A stretch of DNA of 64,000 bases, from assembly GCA_964016885.1 (NCBI GenBank), contig OZ024743.1:160736712-160800711 (forward strand). Reading direction: 5' to 3'. The stretch's first letter is position 1. The number at the start of each line of letters is the position of its first letter. A model generated the notes under the pieces. The model was not told the origin of the DNA. It saw nothing but the letters and a program-made list of their open reading frames with translations, and ran no database searches. The translations under genes were made by a program, and so were the position numbers. Source of the DNA: Eledone cirrhosa (taxonomy: Eukaryota; Mollusca; Cephalopoda; Octopoda; Eledonidae). Positions 33,435 through 42,527 of the stretch are shown here, in pieces.

Positions 33435-35112
33435 CAGGGTGGCAGATAACATCAGACAGTTGCTGGGCAGGAGTATGGGGTCCTGGGAGACAGAGTTGAC
33501 ATCAACTGGAGTATCCTTGGGAAGCGTGAAGATCAAGAGAGGTATCTTCCAGGGAGATAGCCTGTCCCCTCTGTTGTTTGTCTTTGCCCTGATGCCCTTG
33601 ACCATTATGCTGCGAAAAGTGAGAGCAGGATACAAGTTGGGAAAGGGAGAACTTACCATCAATCACCTCCTCTTCATGGACGATCTTAAGCTCTTCGGGA
33701 AAAGTGAGAAGGAGTTGGATGTGCTTGTTGACACTGTCCGTATTTTCAGCAGTGATATATGTATGCAGTTTGGTATTAGTAAATGTGGAGTCATTGTGAT
33801 GAAGAGGGGTAGGTTGAGCAGAAGTAACGGGATCCAGATACCAACAGGTGAGATGATAAAGGAAATTGACTCTGAGGAAGGATACAAGTATTTGGGCGTT
33901 CTGGAGGCTGATGGCATAAAGAACAAAAAAATGAAGGAATTGTTAAGAACTGAATACATTCGGAGAATAAGGAGCGTATTGAAGTCACATCTGAACAGCA
34001 GAAATGCCATAAGCGCAGTAAATTCCCGAGCTGTGTCTATTATTAGGTACAGTGCGGGAATTCTGAGATGGAATGTTGCTGAACAAAAAGAAATGGATAG
34101 GAAGACTAGGAAGCTATTGACTATCTACAACATGTTCCACAAGAGGAGTGATGTCGATAGACTCTACCTAAGGAGATCTGAGGGTGGAAGAGGTATTATC
34201 AGCATAGAGGACTGTGTTCAGATGGAGAAAAACAACCTATACAAATACGTGACCTATAGTAAGGAGCCAATGCTCAGAACTGTACTGAAGGAGGGGACAG
34301 TAGGCCAGGGGATGTCCAAGGAGGAAATAACATCAAGGAGGAAGAGCAGCCTTAAGGGAAAATCCCTTCATAGTACCTTCTTTGAGAAAACTGAATTTAG
34401 AGATCCACAGACATGGAACTGGTTGAGAAGAGGAGACCTCAAAAAGGCTACAGAAGGAATGCTAATGGCTGCGCAGGAGCAGGCCCTCAAAACGAAGTGG
34501 TTGAAGCACCATATTTACAAGGAGGAGGCTAGCCCACTGTGCAGGATCTGTGGAGAGAGAGAGGAGACTGTGGCTCACATTGTATCCGAGTGTAAACACC
34601 TAGCCCAGACCCACTATAAGGGCTGGAGACATGATGTGATGGGCAGGGTGATCCACTGGCACCTGTGCAAAGTAAACAATTTACCACATTCTGAGAAATG
34701 GTATGAGCATAAGCCAGAGGCGGTGATGGAGAACGATCAAGTGAAGGTGCTGTGGGATTTTAGGATACAGACGGACAAAAAACTGGAACACAATAGACCT
34801 GACCTGGTGGTTGTGGACAAAGAAAAATGATCGTGTCTGATTGTGGATGTGGCCTGCCCATTCGACACGAGAGTGCAGGAGAAGGAGAGGGAGAAAATTA
34901 ACCGATACCAGGACTTAAAGTGGGAGGTAAAAAGGATTTGGAACTGCCATGAAGTCAAAGTGATCCCGATTGTCATAGGCGCACTGGGGACTATCTCCAA
35001 ACGTTTCCAGGGATGGTTAAAGAAAATCGGCCCCTTCACGCTTTTGGGAACGCTTCAAAAGGCATGCTTGCTGGGAACAGCAAGAACCCTCCGATACGTC
35101 CTGAATATCTGA
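33435..35112 (+). pseudogene. RLE LINE unit B, A/C hybrid, one internal stop
   Basis: Open from the 5' truncation ([10 protein letters not shown], no natural ATG; GTG at 33439) through motif B, FMDD, the zinc knuckle and the RPDLVV nuclease motif to a TGA at 34828-34830. The same frame resumes to 35112. The TGA and several other 3' variants are those of unit A, whereas every 5' variant I compared is that of unit C. The switch lies between about 34512 and 34562. One discordant site near 34779 (ACAAAAAA as in C) lies beyond it and may be a later conversion. Confidence 0.85.
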
Positions 35113-35185
35113 GGCTGCAGGTAGTGGCTTGATATTCATTCCAACGGACTTTCCAGTTAACCAACATCAATGACTGAGACTCAAG

Positions 35186-35229
<44 letters not shown>

Positions 35230-35245
35230 TTAATAATAATACAGG

Positions 35246-36919
35246 GTGGCAGATAACATCAGACAGTTGCTGGGCAGGAGTATGGGGTCCTGGGAGACAG
35301 AGTTGACATCAACTGGAGTATCCTTGGGAAGCGTGAAGATCAAGAGAGGTATCTTCCAGGGAGATAGCCTGTCCCCTCTGTTGTTTGTCTTTGCCCTGAT
35401 GCCCTTGACCATTATGCTGCGAAAAGTGAGAGCAGGATACAAGTTGGGAAAGGGAGAACTTACCATCAATCACCTCCTCTTCATGGACGATCTTAAGCTC
35501 TTCGGGAAAAGTGAGAAGGAGTTGGATGTGCTTGTTGACACTGTCCGTATTTTCAGCAGTGATATATGTATGCAGTTTGGTATTAGTAAATGTGGAGTCA
35601 TTGTGATGAAGAGGGGTAGGTTGAGCAGAAGTAACGGGATCCAGATACCAACAGGTGAGATGATAAAGGAAATTGACTCTGAGGAAGGATACAAGTATTT
35701 GGGCGTTCTGGAGGCTGATGGCATAAAGAACAAAAAAATGAAGGAATTGTTAAGAACTGAATACATTCGGAGAATAAGGAGCGTATTGAAGTCACATCTG
35801 AACAGCAGAAATGCCATAAGCGCAGTAAATTCCCGAGCTGTGTCTATTATTAGGTACAGTGCGGGAATTCTGAGATGGAATGTTGCTGAACAAAAAGAAA
35901 TGGATAGGAAGACTAGGAAGCTATTGACTATCTACAACATGTTCCACAAGAGGAGTGATGTCGATAGACTCTACCTAAGGAGATCTGAGGGTGGAAGAGG
36001 TATTATCAGCATAGAGGACTGTGTTCAGATGGAGAAAAACAACCTATACAAATACGTGACCTATAGTAAGGAGCCAATGCTCAGAACTGTACTGAAGGAG
36101 GGGACAGTAGGCCAGGGGATGTCCAAGGAGGAAATAACATCAAGGAGGAAGAGCAGCCTTAAGGGAAAATCCCTTCATAGTACCTTCTTTGAGAAAACTG
36201 AATTTAGAGATCCACAGACATGGAACTGGTTGAGAAGAGGAGACCTCAAAAAGGCTACAGAAGGAATGCTAATGGCTGCGCAGGAGCAGGCCCTCAAAAC
36301 GAAGTGGTTGAAGCACCATATTTACAAGGAGGAGGCTAGCCCACTGTGCAGGATCTGTGGAGAGAGAGAGAAGACTGTGGCTCACATTGTGTCCGAGTGT
36401 AAACACCTAGCCCAGACCCACTATAAGGGCTGGAGACACGATGTGATGGGCAGGGTGATCCACTGGCACCTGTGCAAAGTAAACAATTTACCACACTCTG
36501 AGAAATGGTATGAGCATAGGCCAGAGGCGGTGATGGATAACAATCGGGTGAAGGTGCTGTGGGATTTTAGGATACAGACGGACAAAAAACTGGAACACAA
36601 TAGACCTGACCTGGTGGTTGTGGACAAAGAAAAAAGATCGTGTCTGATTGTGGATGTGGCCTGCCCGTTCGACACGAGAGTGCAAGAGAAGGAGAGGGAG
36701 AAAATTAACCGATACCAGGACCTAAAGTGGGAGGTGAAAAGGATTTGGAACTGCCATGAAGTCAAAGTGATCCCGATTGTCATAGGCGCACTGGGGACTA
36801 TCTCCAAAAGTTTCCAGGGATGGTTAAAGAAAATCGGCCCCGTCACGCTTTTTGGAACTCTTCAGAAGGCATGCTTGCTGGGAACAGCAAGAACCCTCCG
36901 ATACGTCCTGAATATCTGA
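35246..36919 (+). CDS. RLE LINE unit C, intact C-terminal ORF
   Basis: 557 codons without interruption, the only fully open copy of this family. Motif B FQGDSLSPLLF at residues 37-47, catalytic FMDD at 79-82, zinc knuckle C368-x2-C371-x8-H380-x4-C385, and nuclease signature P454-D455 with D470 and the K-x-x-R-Y block near 486-490. It has no ATG at the front; the frame opens with GTG directly after the (AAT)n of unit B, which shows it is a 5'-truncated piece, not a gene with its own start. RT motif A and everything before it are missing, so no polymerase activity is expected. Confidence 0.85.
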   Translation: MADNIRQLLGRSMGSWETELTSTGVSLGSVKIKRGIFQGDSLSPLLFVFALMPLTIMLRKVRAGYKLGKGELTINHLLFMDDLKLFGKSEKELDVLVDTVRIFSSDICMQFGISKCGVIVMKRGRLSRSNGIQIPTGEMIKEIDSEEGYKYLGVLEADGIKNKKMKELLRTEYIRRIRSVLKSHLNSRNAISAVNSRAVSIIRYSAGILRWNVAEQKEMDRKTRKLLTIYNMFHKRSDVDRLYLRRSEGGRGIISIEDCVQMEKNNLYKYVTYSKEPMLRTVLKEGTVGQGMSKEEITSRRKSSLKGKSLHSTFFEKTEFRDPQTWNWLRRGDLKKATEGMLMAAQEQALKTKWLKHHIYKEEASPLCRICGEREKTVAHIVSECKHLAQTHYKGWRHDVMGRVIHWHLCKVNNLPHSEKWYEHRPEAVMDNNRVKVLWDFRIQTDKKLEHNRPDLVVVDKEKRSCLIVDVACPFDTRVQEKEREKINRYQDLKWEVKRIWNCHEVKVIPIVIGALGTISKSFQGWLKKIGPVTLFGTLQKACLLGTARTLRYVLNI

Positions 36920-37030
36920 GGCTGCAGGTAGTGGCTTGATATTCATTCCAACGGACTTTCCAGTTAACCAACATCAATGACTGAGATTCAAGGAATAACA
37001 ACAACAATAATAATAATAATAATAATTAAT

Positions 37031-38738
37031 AACCAAAAGCCTAGAGATCTTCAGGGTGGCAGATAACATCAGACAGTTGTTGAGCAAAAGTATGAAGTCC
37101 TGGAAAACAGAGTTATCATCGGGCGGAGAATCCTTGGGAGGCGTGAAGATCAAGAGAGGTATCTTCCAGGGAGATAGCTTGTCTCCTCTGTTGTTTGTCC
37201 TGGCCCTGATCCCCCTGACCAGTGTACTGCGAAAAGTGAGAGTAGGATACAAGTTGGGAAATGGAGAACTTACCATCATTCACTTCCTCTTCATGGACGA
37301 TCATAAGCTCTTCGGGAAGAGTGAGAAGCAGTTGGATGTGCTTGTTGACACTGTCCGTATTTTCAGCAATGATATATGTATGCAATTTGATATTAGTAAG
37401 TGTGGAGTCCTTGTGATGAAGAGGGGTAAATTGAGCAGAAGCAACGGAATCCAGGTACGAACAGGTGAGATGATAAAGGACATTGATACTGAAGAAGGAT
37501 ACAAATATTTAGGTGTTCTGGAGGCTGATGACATCAAGAACAAAAAAATGAAGGAATTGATAAGAACTGAATACATTCGGAGAATAAGGAGCGTATTGAA
37601 GTCACATCTGAACAGTAGGAATGCCATAAGTGCAGTAAATTCCCGAGCTGTGTCTATTATTAGGTACAGTGCCGGAATTCTGAGATGGAATGTTGCTGAA
37701 CAAAAAGAAATGGATAGAAAGACTAGGAAGTTATTGACTATCTACAACATGTTCCACAAGAGGAGTGATGTCGATAGATTCTACTTAAGGAGATCTGAAG
37801 GTGGAAGAGGTCTTATCAGCATAGAGAGCTGTGTTCAGATGGAGAAAAACAACCTACGCGAATACGTGACTGATAGTAGGGAGCCAATGCTCAGAATTGT
37901 ACAGAAGGAGAGGACAATAGACTAGGAGATGTCCAAGGATGAAATAACAAGAAGGAAGAGCAACCTTCAGGAAAAATCGTTTCATAGTACCTTCTTTGAG
38001 AAAACTGAATTTAGAGATCCCCAGACATGGAACTGGTTGAAAAGCCGAGACCTTAAAAATGCTACAGAAGGAATGCTAATGGCTGCGCAAGAGCAGGCCC
38101 TCAAAACGAAGTGGCTGAAACATCATATTTACAAGGAGGAGGCTAGCCCACTGTGCAGTATCTGTGGAGAGAGAGAGGAGACTGTGGCTCACATTGTATC
38201 CGAGTGTAAACACCTAGCCCAGACTCACTATAAAGGCTGGAGACATGATGTGATGTGCAGGGTGATCTACTGGGACCTATGCAAAGTAAACAATTTACCA
38301 TATTCTGAGAAGTGGTATGAGTATAAGCCAGAGTCGGTGATGGAAAATGATCAAGTGAAGGTGCTGTGGGATTTTAGGATACAGACGGACAAGAAACTCG
38401 AACACAATAGACCTGACCTGGTGGCTTTGGACAAGGGAAAAAGATCGCGCCTGATTGTGGATGTGGCCTGCCCATTCGACACGAGAGTGCAAGAGAAGGA
38501 GAGGGAGAAAATTAACCGATACCAGGACTTAAAGTGGGAAGTAAAAAGGATTTGGAACTGCCATGAGGTCAAAGTGGTCCCGATTGTCATAGGCTCACTA
38601 GGTACTATCTCAAAGAGTTTCCAAGGATGGTTAAAGAAAATTGGTCCCGCCCCGCTTTTTGGAACACTTCAAAAGACATGCTTGCTGGGAACAGCAAGAA
38701 CCCTCCGATACGTCCTAAATATCAGAGGCTGCAGGTAG
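37031..38738 (+). pseudogene. RLE LINE unit D, one nonsense codon
   Basis: It starts about nine codons further upstream than B and C (TKSLEIFRVADNI). A CAG to TAG change at 37923-37925 splits an otherwise continuous frame into 37056-37925 and 37929-38738. The normal stop after YVLNI is lost (TGA to AGA), which adds GCR before TAG. Motif C reads FMDDHKLF and the zinc and nuclease residues are kept. It is more diverged from A-C than they are from each other, so it is probably a separate insertion. Confidence 0.83.
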
Positions 38739-38799
38739 TGACTTGATATTCATTTCAACAAACTTTCCAGTTAACCAACATCAATGACTGAGACTCAAA

Positions 38800-38800
<1 letters not shown>

Positions 38801-38833
<33 letters not shown>
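38801..38833. repeat. (AAT)n tract between RLE unit D and the minus-strand LINE
   Basis: It serves at once as the 3' tail of unit D (plus strand) and the 3' boundary of the LINE read on the minus strand, so two elements of opposite orientation meet 3' to 3' in this microsatellite. Confidence 0.9.
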
Positions 38834-38834
<1 letters not shown>

Positions 38835-39191
38835 TTTTCTTTATTAACCACAAGGGTTCACATAAAGTAGACATTAAGGACAGTACAGGACAATACAGGA
38901 CGGTACAAATGGGCATTTCTGCGTGTAAAAAAACAGAGGTTGAAATAAAATAACAAAGAAAAATTCCCCAATATGGGGGAGACTTCCGAGGGACATCTGT
39001 GGAGAAAGCCCATTAAAAGACCACAGTGGCCCTGACCAACAGAGCAAGTGCCCTTCCCAGTTTTCCACCTTTAATTTACAGACACATACTCAGAGAAGGC
39101 CCATTCATTCGGGCCATACTTGCTTCTCTCACCCATCTTTCAACAAAATGCTGGGAAGACAGCACTTCCCTCTCTACCCTGATTTTCCTTT

Positions 39192-40490
39192 TCAAATGAA
39201 ATTGAAAAAGTTAATCAGAGCATCACCGAAGAGGTAAGTGCGCGTCTTCAGCCCTTTCAAACGTGTCCACCATACTATCCCTTTCGCCATGGCCACCAGA
39301 CAGATAAAAACTGCCTGCCCTTCCCGGCTAAAGGAAGGGGGCGGGGCAATCCTCACGATGGACTCAGCTGATAGCTGGATCCGTCCTACACGTGACAGCA
39401 GGTGTTCGACATAAACCCACAAGTCAGTAATGCTCAGACACTGGACGAATGCGTGCAGGACGGTTTCGTCGCCCTGTGCGCATCTCGGATATGCCCGGCT
39501 GACGGTACCTCCATGCCTGTAGAGTTTATCCCGAACTGGCAAAGCTCCTCGGTAGCACTGCCAGGCCAGGGATTTCTGGAAGTTGTCCATAGGCCCCGGC
39601 CCGAAAGTCCTTCCGAAGAGATTGGCTAGTTGATTTTCATCGACGCCTAGAGTTTCTCCAAGTACGTCGTCGCTCTTCCCCTCCACTAATCCCCTATAGA
39701 ACGCCAAGGTGGAGTTTCCACCGATCACATTGCCCGATTGGTCGAGGGCTGTGAGCGCCTGAAGACATTCCAGCCTCCAAGCGCTCCCTCTCGGTCTTCG
39801 CTTGACCCAGGACTGCAGTTCCGTCAAGGAGACGAGCTGGGGAAAAACGTGTCTAGCAAACGGCGACCACACCTGATCACCGTCGAGGAAGAGGTGGAGA
39901 TGTCGTAGCCTGAGCGCGTGTCTGCGCATCATCAGCCACGGAATGCCCAGCCCTCCACGTAGCGGGTGTTGACAGCAGATGGACCGCCTGACTATCGGAG
40001 CGCGTCCCTTCCACAAGAAGCGAAAGAGCAAACGCTCCAGCGCAGTCAGGCGGGGCTTAGGACAAGGTACGACGGTCAGGCAGTAGTAGATGACGGATGC
40101 GATGTACGCATTCGCCACCTCCGCTCGACCTTTCAGGGATAGCTTCCTCTCGGCCCATTTCTGGGTGAGAGAAGCCACCCTGCTCGTCAATTCGTCCCAG
40201 TTTTTGTCCGTCTGGAGGTCTGGACCGAACCAGACCCCTAGCAATTTAACCGGTCCGTCCGTCCAGCGCCCGACGACGCTGTTGGACGGCATGGACCTGC
40301 CTCTCCAGGTGCCGAGCTGCAGGCCCACTGACTTTTCCTGGTTGATCATTGCTCCTGTCACCGCTTCGTATTCTCTTAGTGTAGTGCCGATCGCCTCGAT
40401 GTGTTTGGCGTTCGACACCACTACGGTGACATCGTCCGCATATGCTGACACGGATCTTCCGCATCCTAGTTCACGCGGGACCCCCTCAAC
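39192..40490 (-). CDS. LINE ORF2, second part (RT motif C to C-terminus)
   Basis: Continuation of ORF2 in another frame after a frameshift in a G5 run (C5 on the plus strand at 40481-40485). It starts effectively at GVPRELGCGRSVSAYADD, where AYADD is the catalytic RT motif C. It then passes through EKSVGLQLG and VKLLGVWFG, a thumb region with LTALERLLFRFLWKGR, and GGLGIPWLMMRR, all usual in LINE RTs. A cysteine-histidine segment YPRCAQGDETVLHAFVQC near the end is the LINE C-terminal zinc-like motif. The Met at 40553 lies before the true junction and is not a natural start. Confidence 0.85.
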   Translation of the reverse strand, partial: VEGVPRELGCGRSVSAYADDVTVVVSNAKHIEAIGTTLREYEAVTGAMINQEKSVGLQLGTWRGRSMPSNSVVGRWTDGPVKLLGVWFGPDLQTDKNWDELTSRVASLTQKWAERKLSLKGRAEVANAYIASVIYYCLTVVPCPKPRLTALERLLFRFLWKGRAPIVRRSICCQHPLRGGLGIPWLMMRRHALRLRHLHLFLDGDQVWSPFARHVFPQLVSLTELQSWVKRRPRGSAWRLECLQALTALDQSGNVIGGNSTLAFYRGLVEGKSDDVLGETLGVDENQLANLFGRTFGPGPMDNFQKSLAWQCYRGALPVRDKLYRHGGTVSRAYPRCAQGDETVLHAFVQCLSITDLWVYVEHLLSRVGRIQLSAESIVRIAPPPSFSREGQAVFICLVAMAKGIVWWTRLKGLKTRTYLFGDALINFFNFI

Positions 40491-42493
40491 GTCTCCAGTT
40501 TGTGCAGTAATGGCTCGAGAGTCAATACGTACAATTGGGACGAGAGGGGACATCCTTGGCGGACCGAGCGCATGATGTTGAACGGTTCCGAAAGGTGACC
40601 GTTCACTCTCACTACAGAGCAGATGTCGCTGTGCATGGCAGCGATCCAGCCTCTGATAACGGGCCCAAAGCCAGCCGCACGCAGGACTGCCGCTAGGTAA
40701 CGATGGTCGACCCTATCGAAGGCTTTCGATTGATCTAAATTGATCAAAGACCCACCCTTGCCAGGTTCCCTAGCTACCCTCTCTACGATGTATCGCATGA
40801 GGTGGAGGTTGTCGTGGATAGATCTGTCGGGAATGGCGCATGTCTGTGCCTCTCCCACCATACCACCAACGACAAGCGCCAACCTCTTTGCTAGCACCTT
40901 GGCCAAAATCTTGAACTCTGTGTTTAGCAGAGTTATGGGCCTAAAATTATCTATGTTATCCCCCTTGTTCGGATCCTTTCTCAGCAGCGCCACCGCTCCT
41001 CGGCTCACAGAGCTGGGAATTCTCCCGTTCTGTTGCCAGTTGCAGTAGACGTCCGCCAAGAGGCCTCCGAACAAGTTTGGCATTGTTACGTAAAGTTCAT
41101 AGGGCAGACCATCCAAACCAGGCGATTTACCCCTTGTGCAACTAGTCATTGCATCCCGTACTTCAGCGGTTGTTATCGGCTTTTCGCAACACTCCGCCTC
41201 AGTGGCCGAAAGCCGCAGCAGTCCGTCGAGGTAGACACTAAATTCCATCCCTCGATACGGCCCGCCACTGCTCCCGAACAGTTGAGCGAAGTGTCTTTGA
41301 AAAGCTTCACACATTTGCCCGGGATCGAGTAGCATGCGCCCGTCGTGGTCCACCAAAGACCGGATCGTGGCTTTGTTGCCACGACGCGCCTCCGCCACTC
41401 GGGCCCATTGAACGGCTTTCGTCCCCTCGTGTCTGAGAGCACGCACCCTAGCTCTGGCAACGCAGCCTTCGTGATTTGCATTGAAGAATTGGTCAAGGGC
41501 CAATTTCGCCGCAAGTACGTCGGTCGCGATGCCTTTGCTAAGCGCCTCATCTAATTTTCTAACTAGTTCTCCATCTGCTCTATTTTTCTCTATTGCTAAA
41601 GTCTTACTAAACCTAATGGACTCTATTCTAATTGCTCTTTTCAGAGCAAACCACCACTTGTTGTTGACGATGGCCCCCGTCAACGCCCGCTTAACTAGTT
41701 CGCTAATCCGGTCTCTGTAGGCCTTGCGCGCTGGTAAGGACGCGTTTAGCTTCCAGTAGCCGGGTCCTCGCCTATGAAGCCTCTCTAAGTCAAGCACACA
41801 GATCACGAATTTGTGGTCCGTGTAGCTGACTATCTTGAATTGTGGACAGCCTATGCTAGACCTATCTATTTCCCTACAAAATACTCTATCTAGATATGAT
41901 CTGGATGACCCTATGCGATTTGTCCAAGTCCACATTGGTACATTCGGGAAATCCATTCGGTACCTGTCAGACAGTTCAAAACGTCTGAGCAGGTTGGTGA
42001 GACTCTTGCACCCTCCTTCCCTATCCACCAATGCCACACAATCCCAGCGTGCATCTAAGATCCCGTTCCAATCGCCCACTAACACTAAAGAGCGGGACGT
42101 TCCAAGAAAGGTCTCCAGACGCCGGAAGAAATCAGGCCGCCCTGCTCCTGTCGGGGCATAGACGGCCACTAACCTGAAAGCTTGCCCGTTTCCGCTGGTC
42201 ACGTCCAGCACCACCAACTTACCTTCTGGGTCCAGAAAGATGGCCCGTATGGCAAGATCCAAACCTCTCCGAAAAAGCACAGCAACTCCTCCACCCGATC
42301 CCGGACGGCTGGGAGATGCGTACACATCGTAGCCGCCGAAGATCGGTGCGAAAGCCTGTGCTTCGGAGATTCTGGTCTCGCTGATGGCCACTACATCTAT
42401 GTTTAGTGACCTGAGGTCGTTGAGCAGGTGGCCCTGCTTCCATGACGACCCCAAGCCACGCGCATTTATGCTGCCTATTCTGAGTGAGGTCAT
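40466..42493 (-). CDS. LINE ORF2, first part (AP endonuclease and RT fingers/palm)
   Basis: 675 codons from ATG. The AP-endonuclease domain covers about residues 1-235: N10 in SINARG, E39 in ISETR, Y112, D141 and N143 in GDWN, D202 in YLDRVF, and D226-H227. All expected catalytic residues are present. RT follows: FRPITLLNTEFKILAKVLA at 517-535, motif A LDQSKAFDRVD at 586-596, and motif B RQGCPLSSQLY at 645-655. The frame ends in SRVN because of a one-base change in the G5 run around 40481-40485. The missing motif C continues in the downstream frame. By family knowledge the endonuclease nicks DNA and the RT primes from the nick. Confidence 0.87.
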   Translation of the reverse strand: MTSLRIGSINARGLGSSWKQGHLLNDLRSLNIDVVAISETRISEAQAFAPIFGGYDVYASPSRPGSGGGVAVLFRRGLDLAIRAIFLDPEGKLVVLDVTSGNGQAFRLVAVYAPTGAGRPDFFRRLETFLGTSRSLVLVGDWNGILDARWDCVALVDREGGCKSLTNLLRRFELSDRYRMDFPNVPMWTWTNRIGSSRSYLDRVFCREIDRSSIGCPQFKIVSYTDHKFVICVLDLERLHRRGPGYWKLNASLPARKAYRDRISELVKRALTGAIVNNKWWFALKRAIRIESIRFSKTLAIEKNRADGELVRKLDEALSKGIATDVLAAKLALDQFFNANHEGCVARARVRALRHEGTKAVQWARVAEARRGNKATIRSLVDHDGRMLLDPGQMCEAFQRHFAQLFGSSGGPYRGMEFSVYLDGLLRLSATEAECCEKPITTAEVRDAMTSCTRGKSPGLDGLPYELYVTMPNLFGGLLADVYCNWQQNGRIPSSVSRGAVALLRKDPNKGDNIDNFRPITLLNTEFKILAKVLAKRLALVVGGMVGEAQTCAIPDRSIHDNLHLMRYIVERVAREPGKGGSLINLDQSKAFDRVDHRYLAAVLRAAGFGPVIRGWIAAMHSDICSVVRVNGHLSEPFNIMRSVRQGCPLSSQLYVLTLEPLLHKLETLRGSRVN

Positions 42494-42527
42494 GTTGAAA
42501 AGGAGTGGAAAAGATGGGAAAGACCAC

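Larger units (their letters stand above)
31239..38833 (+). repeat. Second tandem series of RLE LINE units (A, B, C, D)
   Basis: Four head-to-tail truncated copies of an RLE LINE distinct from the one at 1-15560. Bodies start near 31266 (A), 33435 (B), 35242 (C) and 37031 (D), and each is separated by (AAT)n tracts near 33381-33434, 35186-35241, 36996-37030 and 38801-38833. B and C are 1807 bp apart and have the same 5' start, including an identical AATATTAATAATAATA interruption. A and D have different 5' starts. B is 5'-like C and 3'-like A, as expected from unequal crossing over between A and C. Confidence 0.92.
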
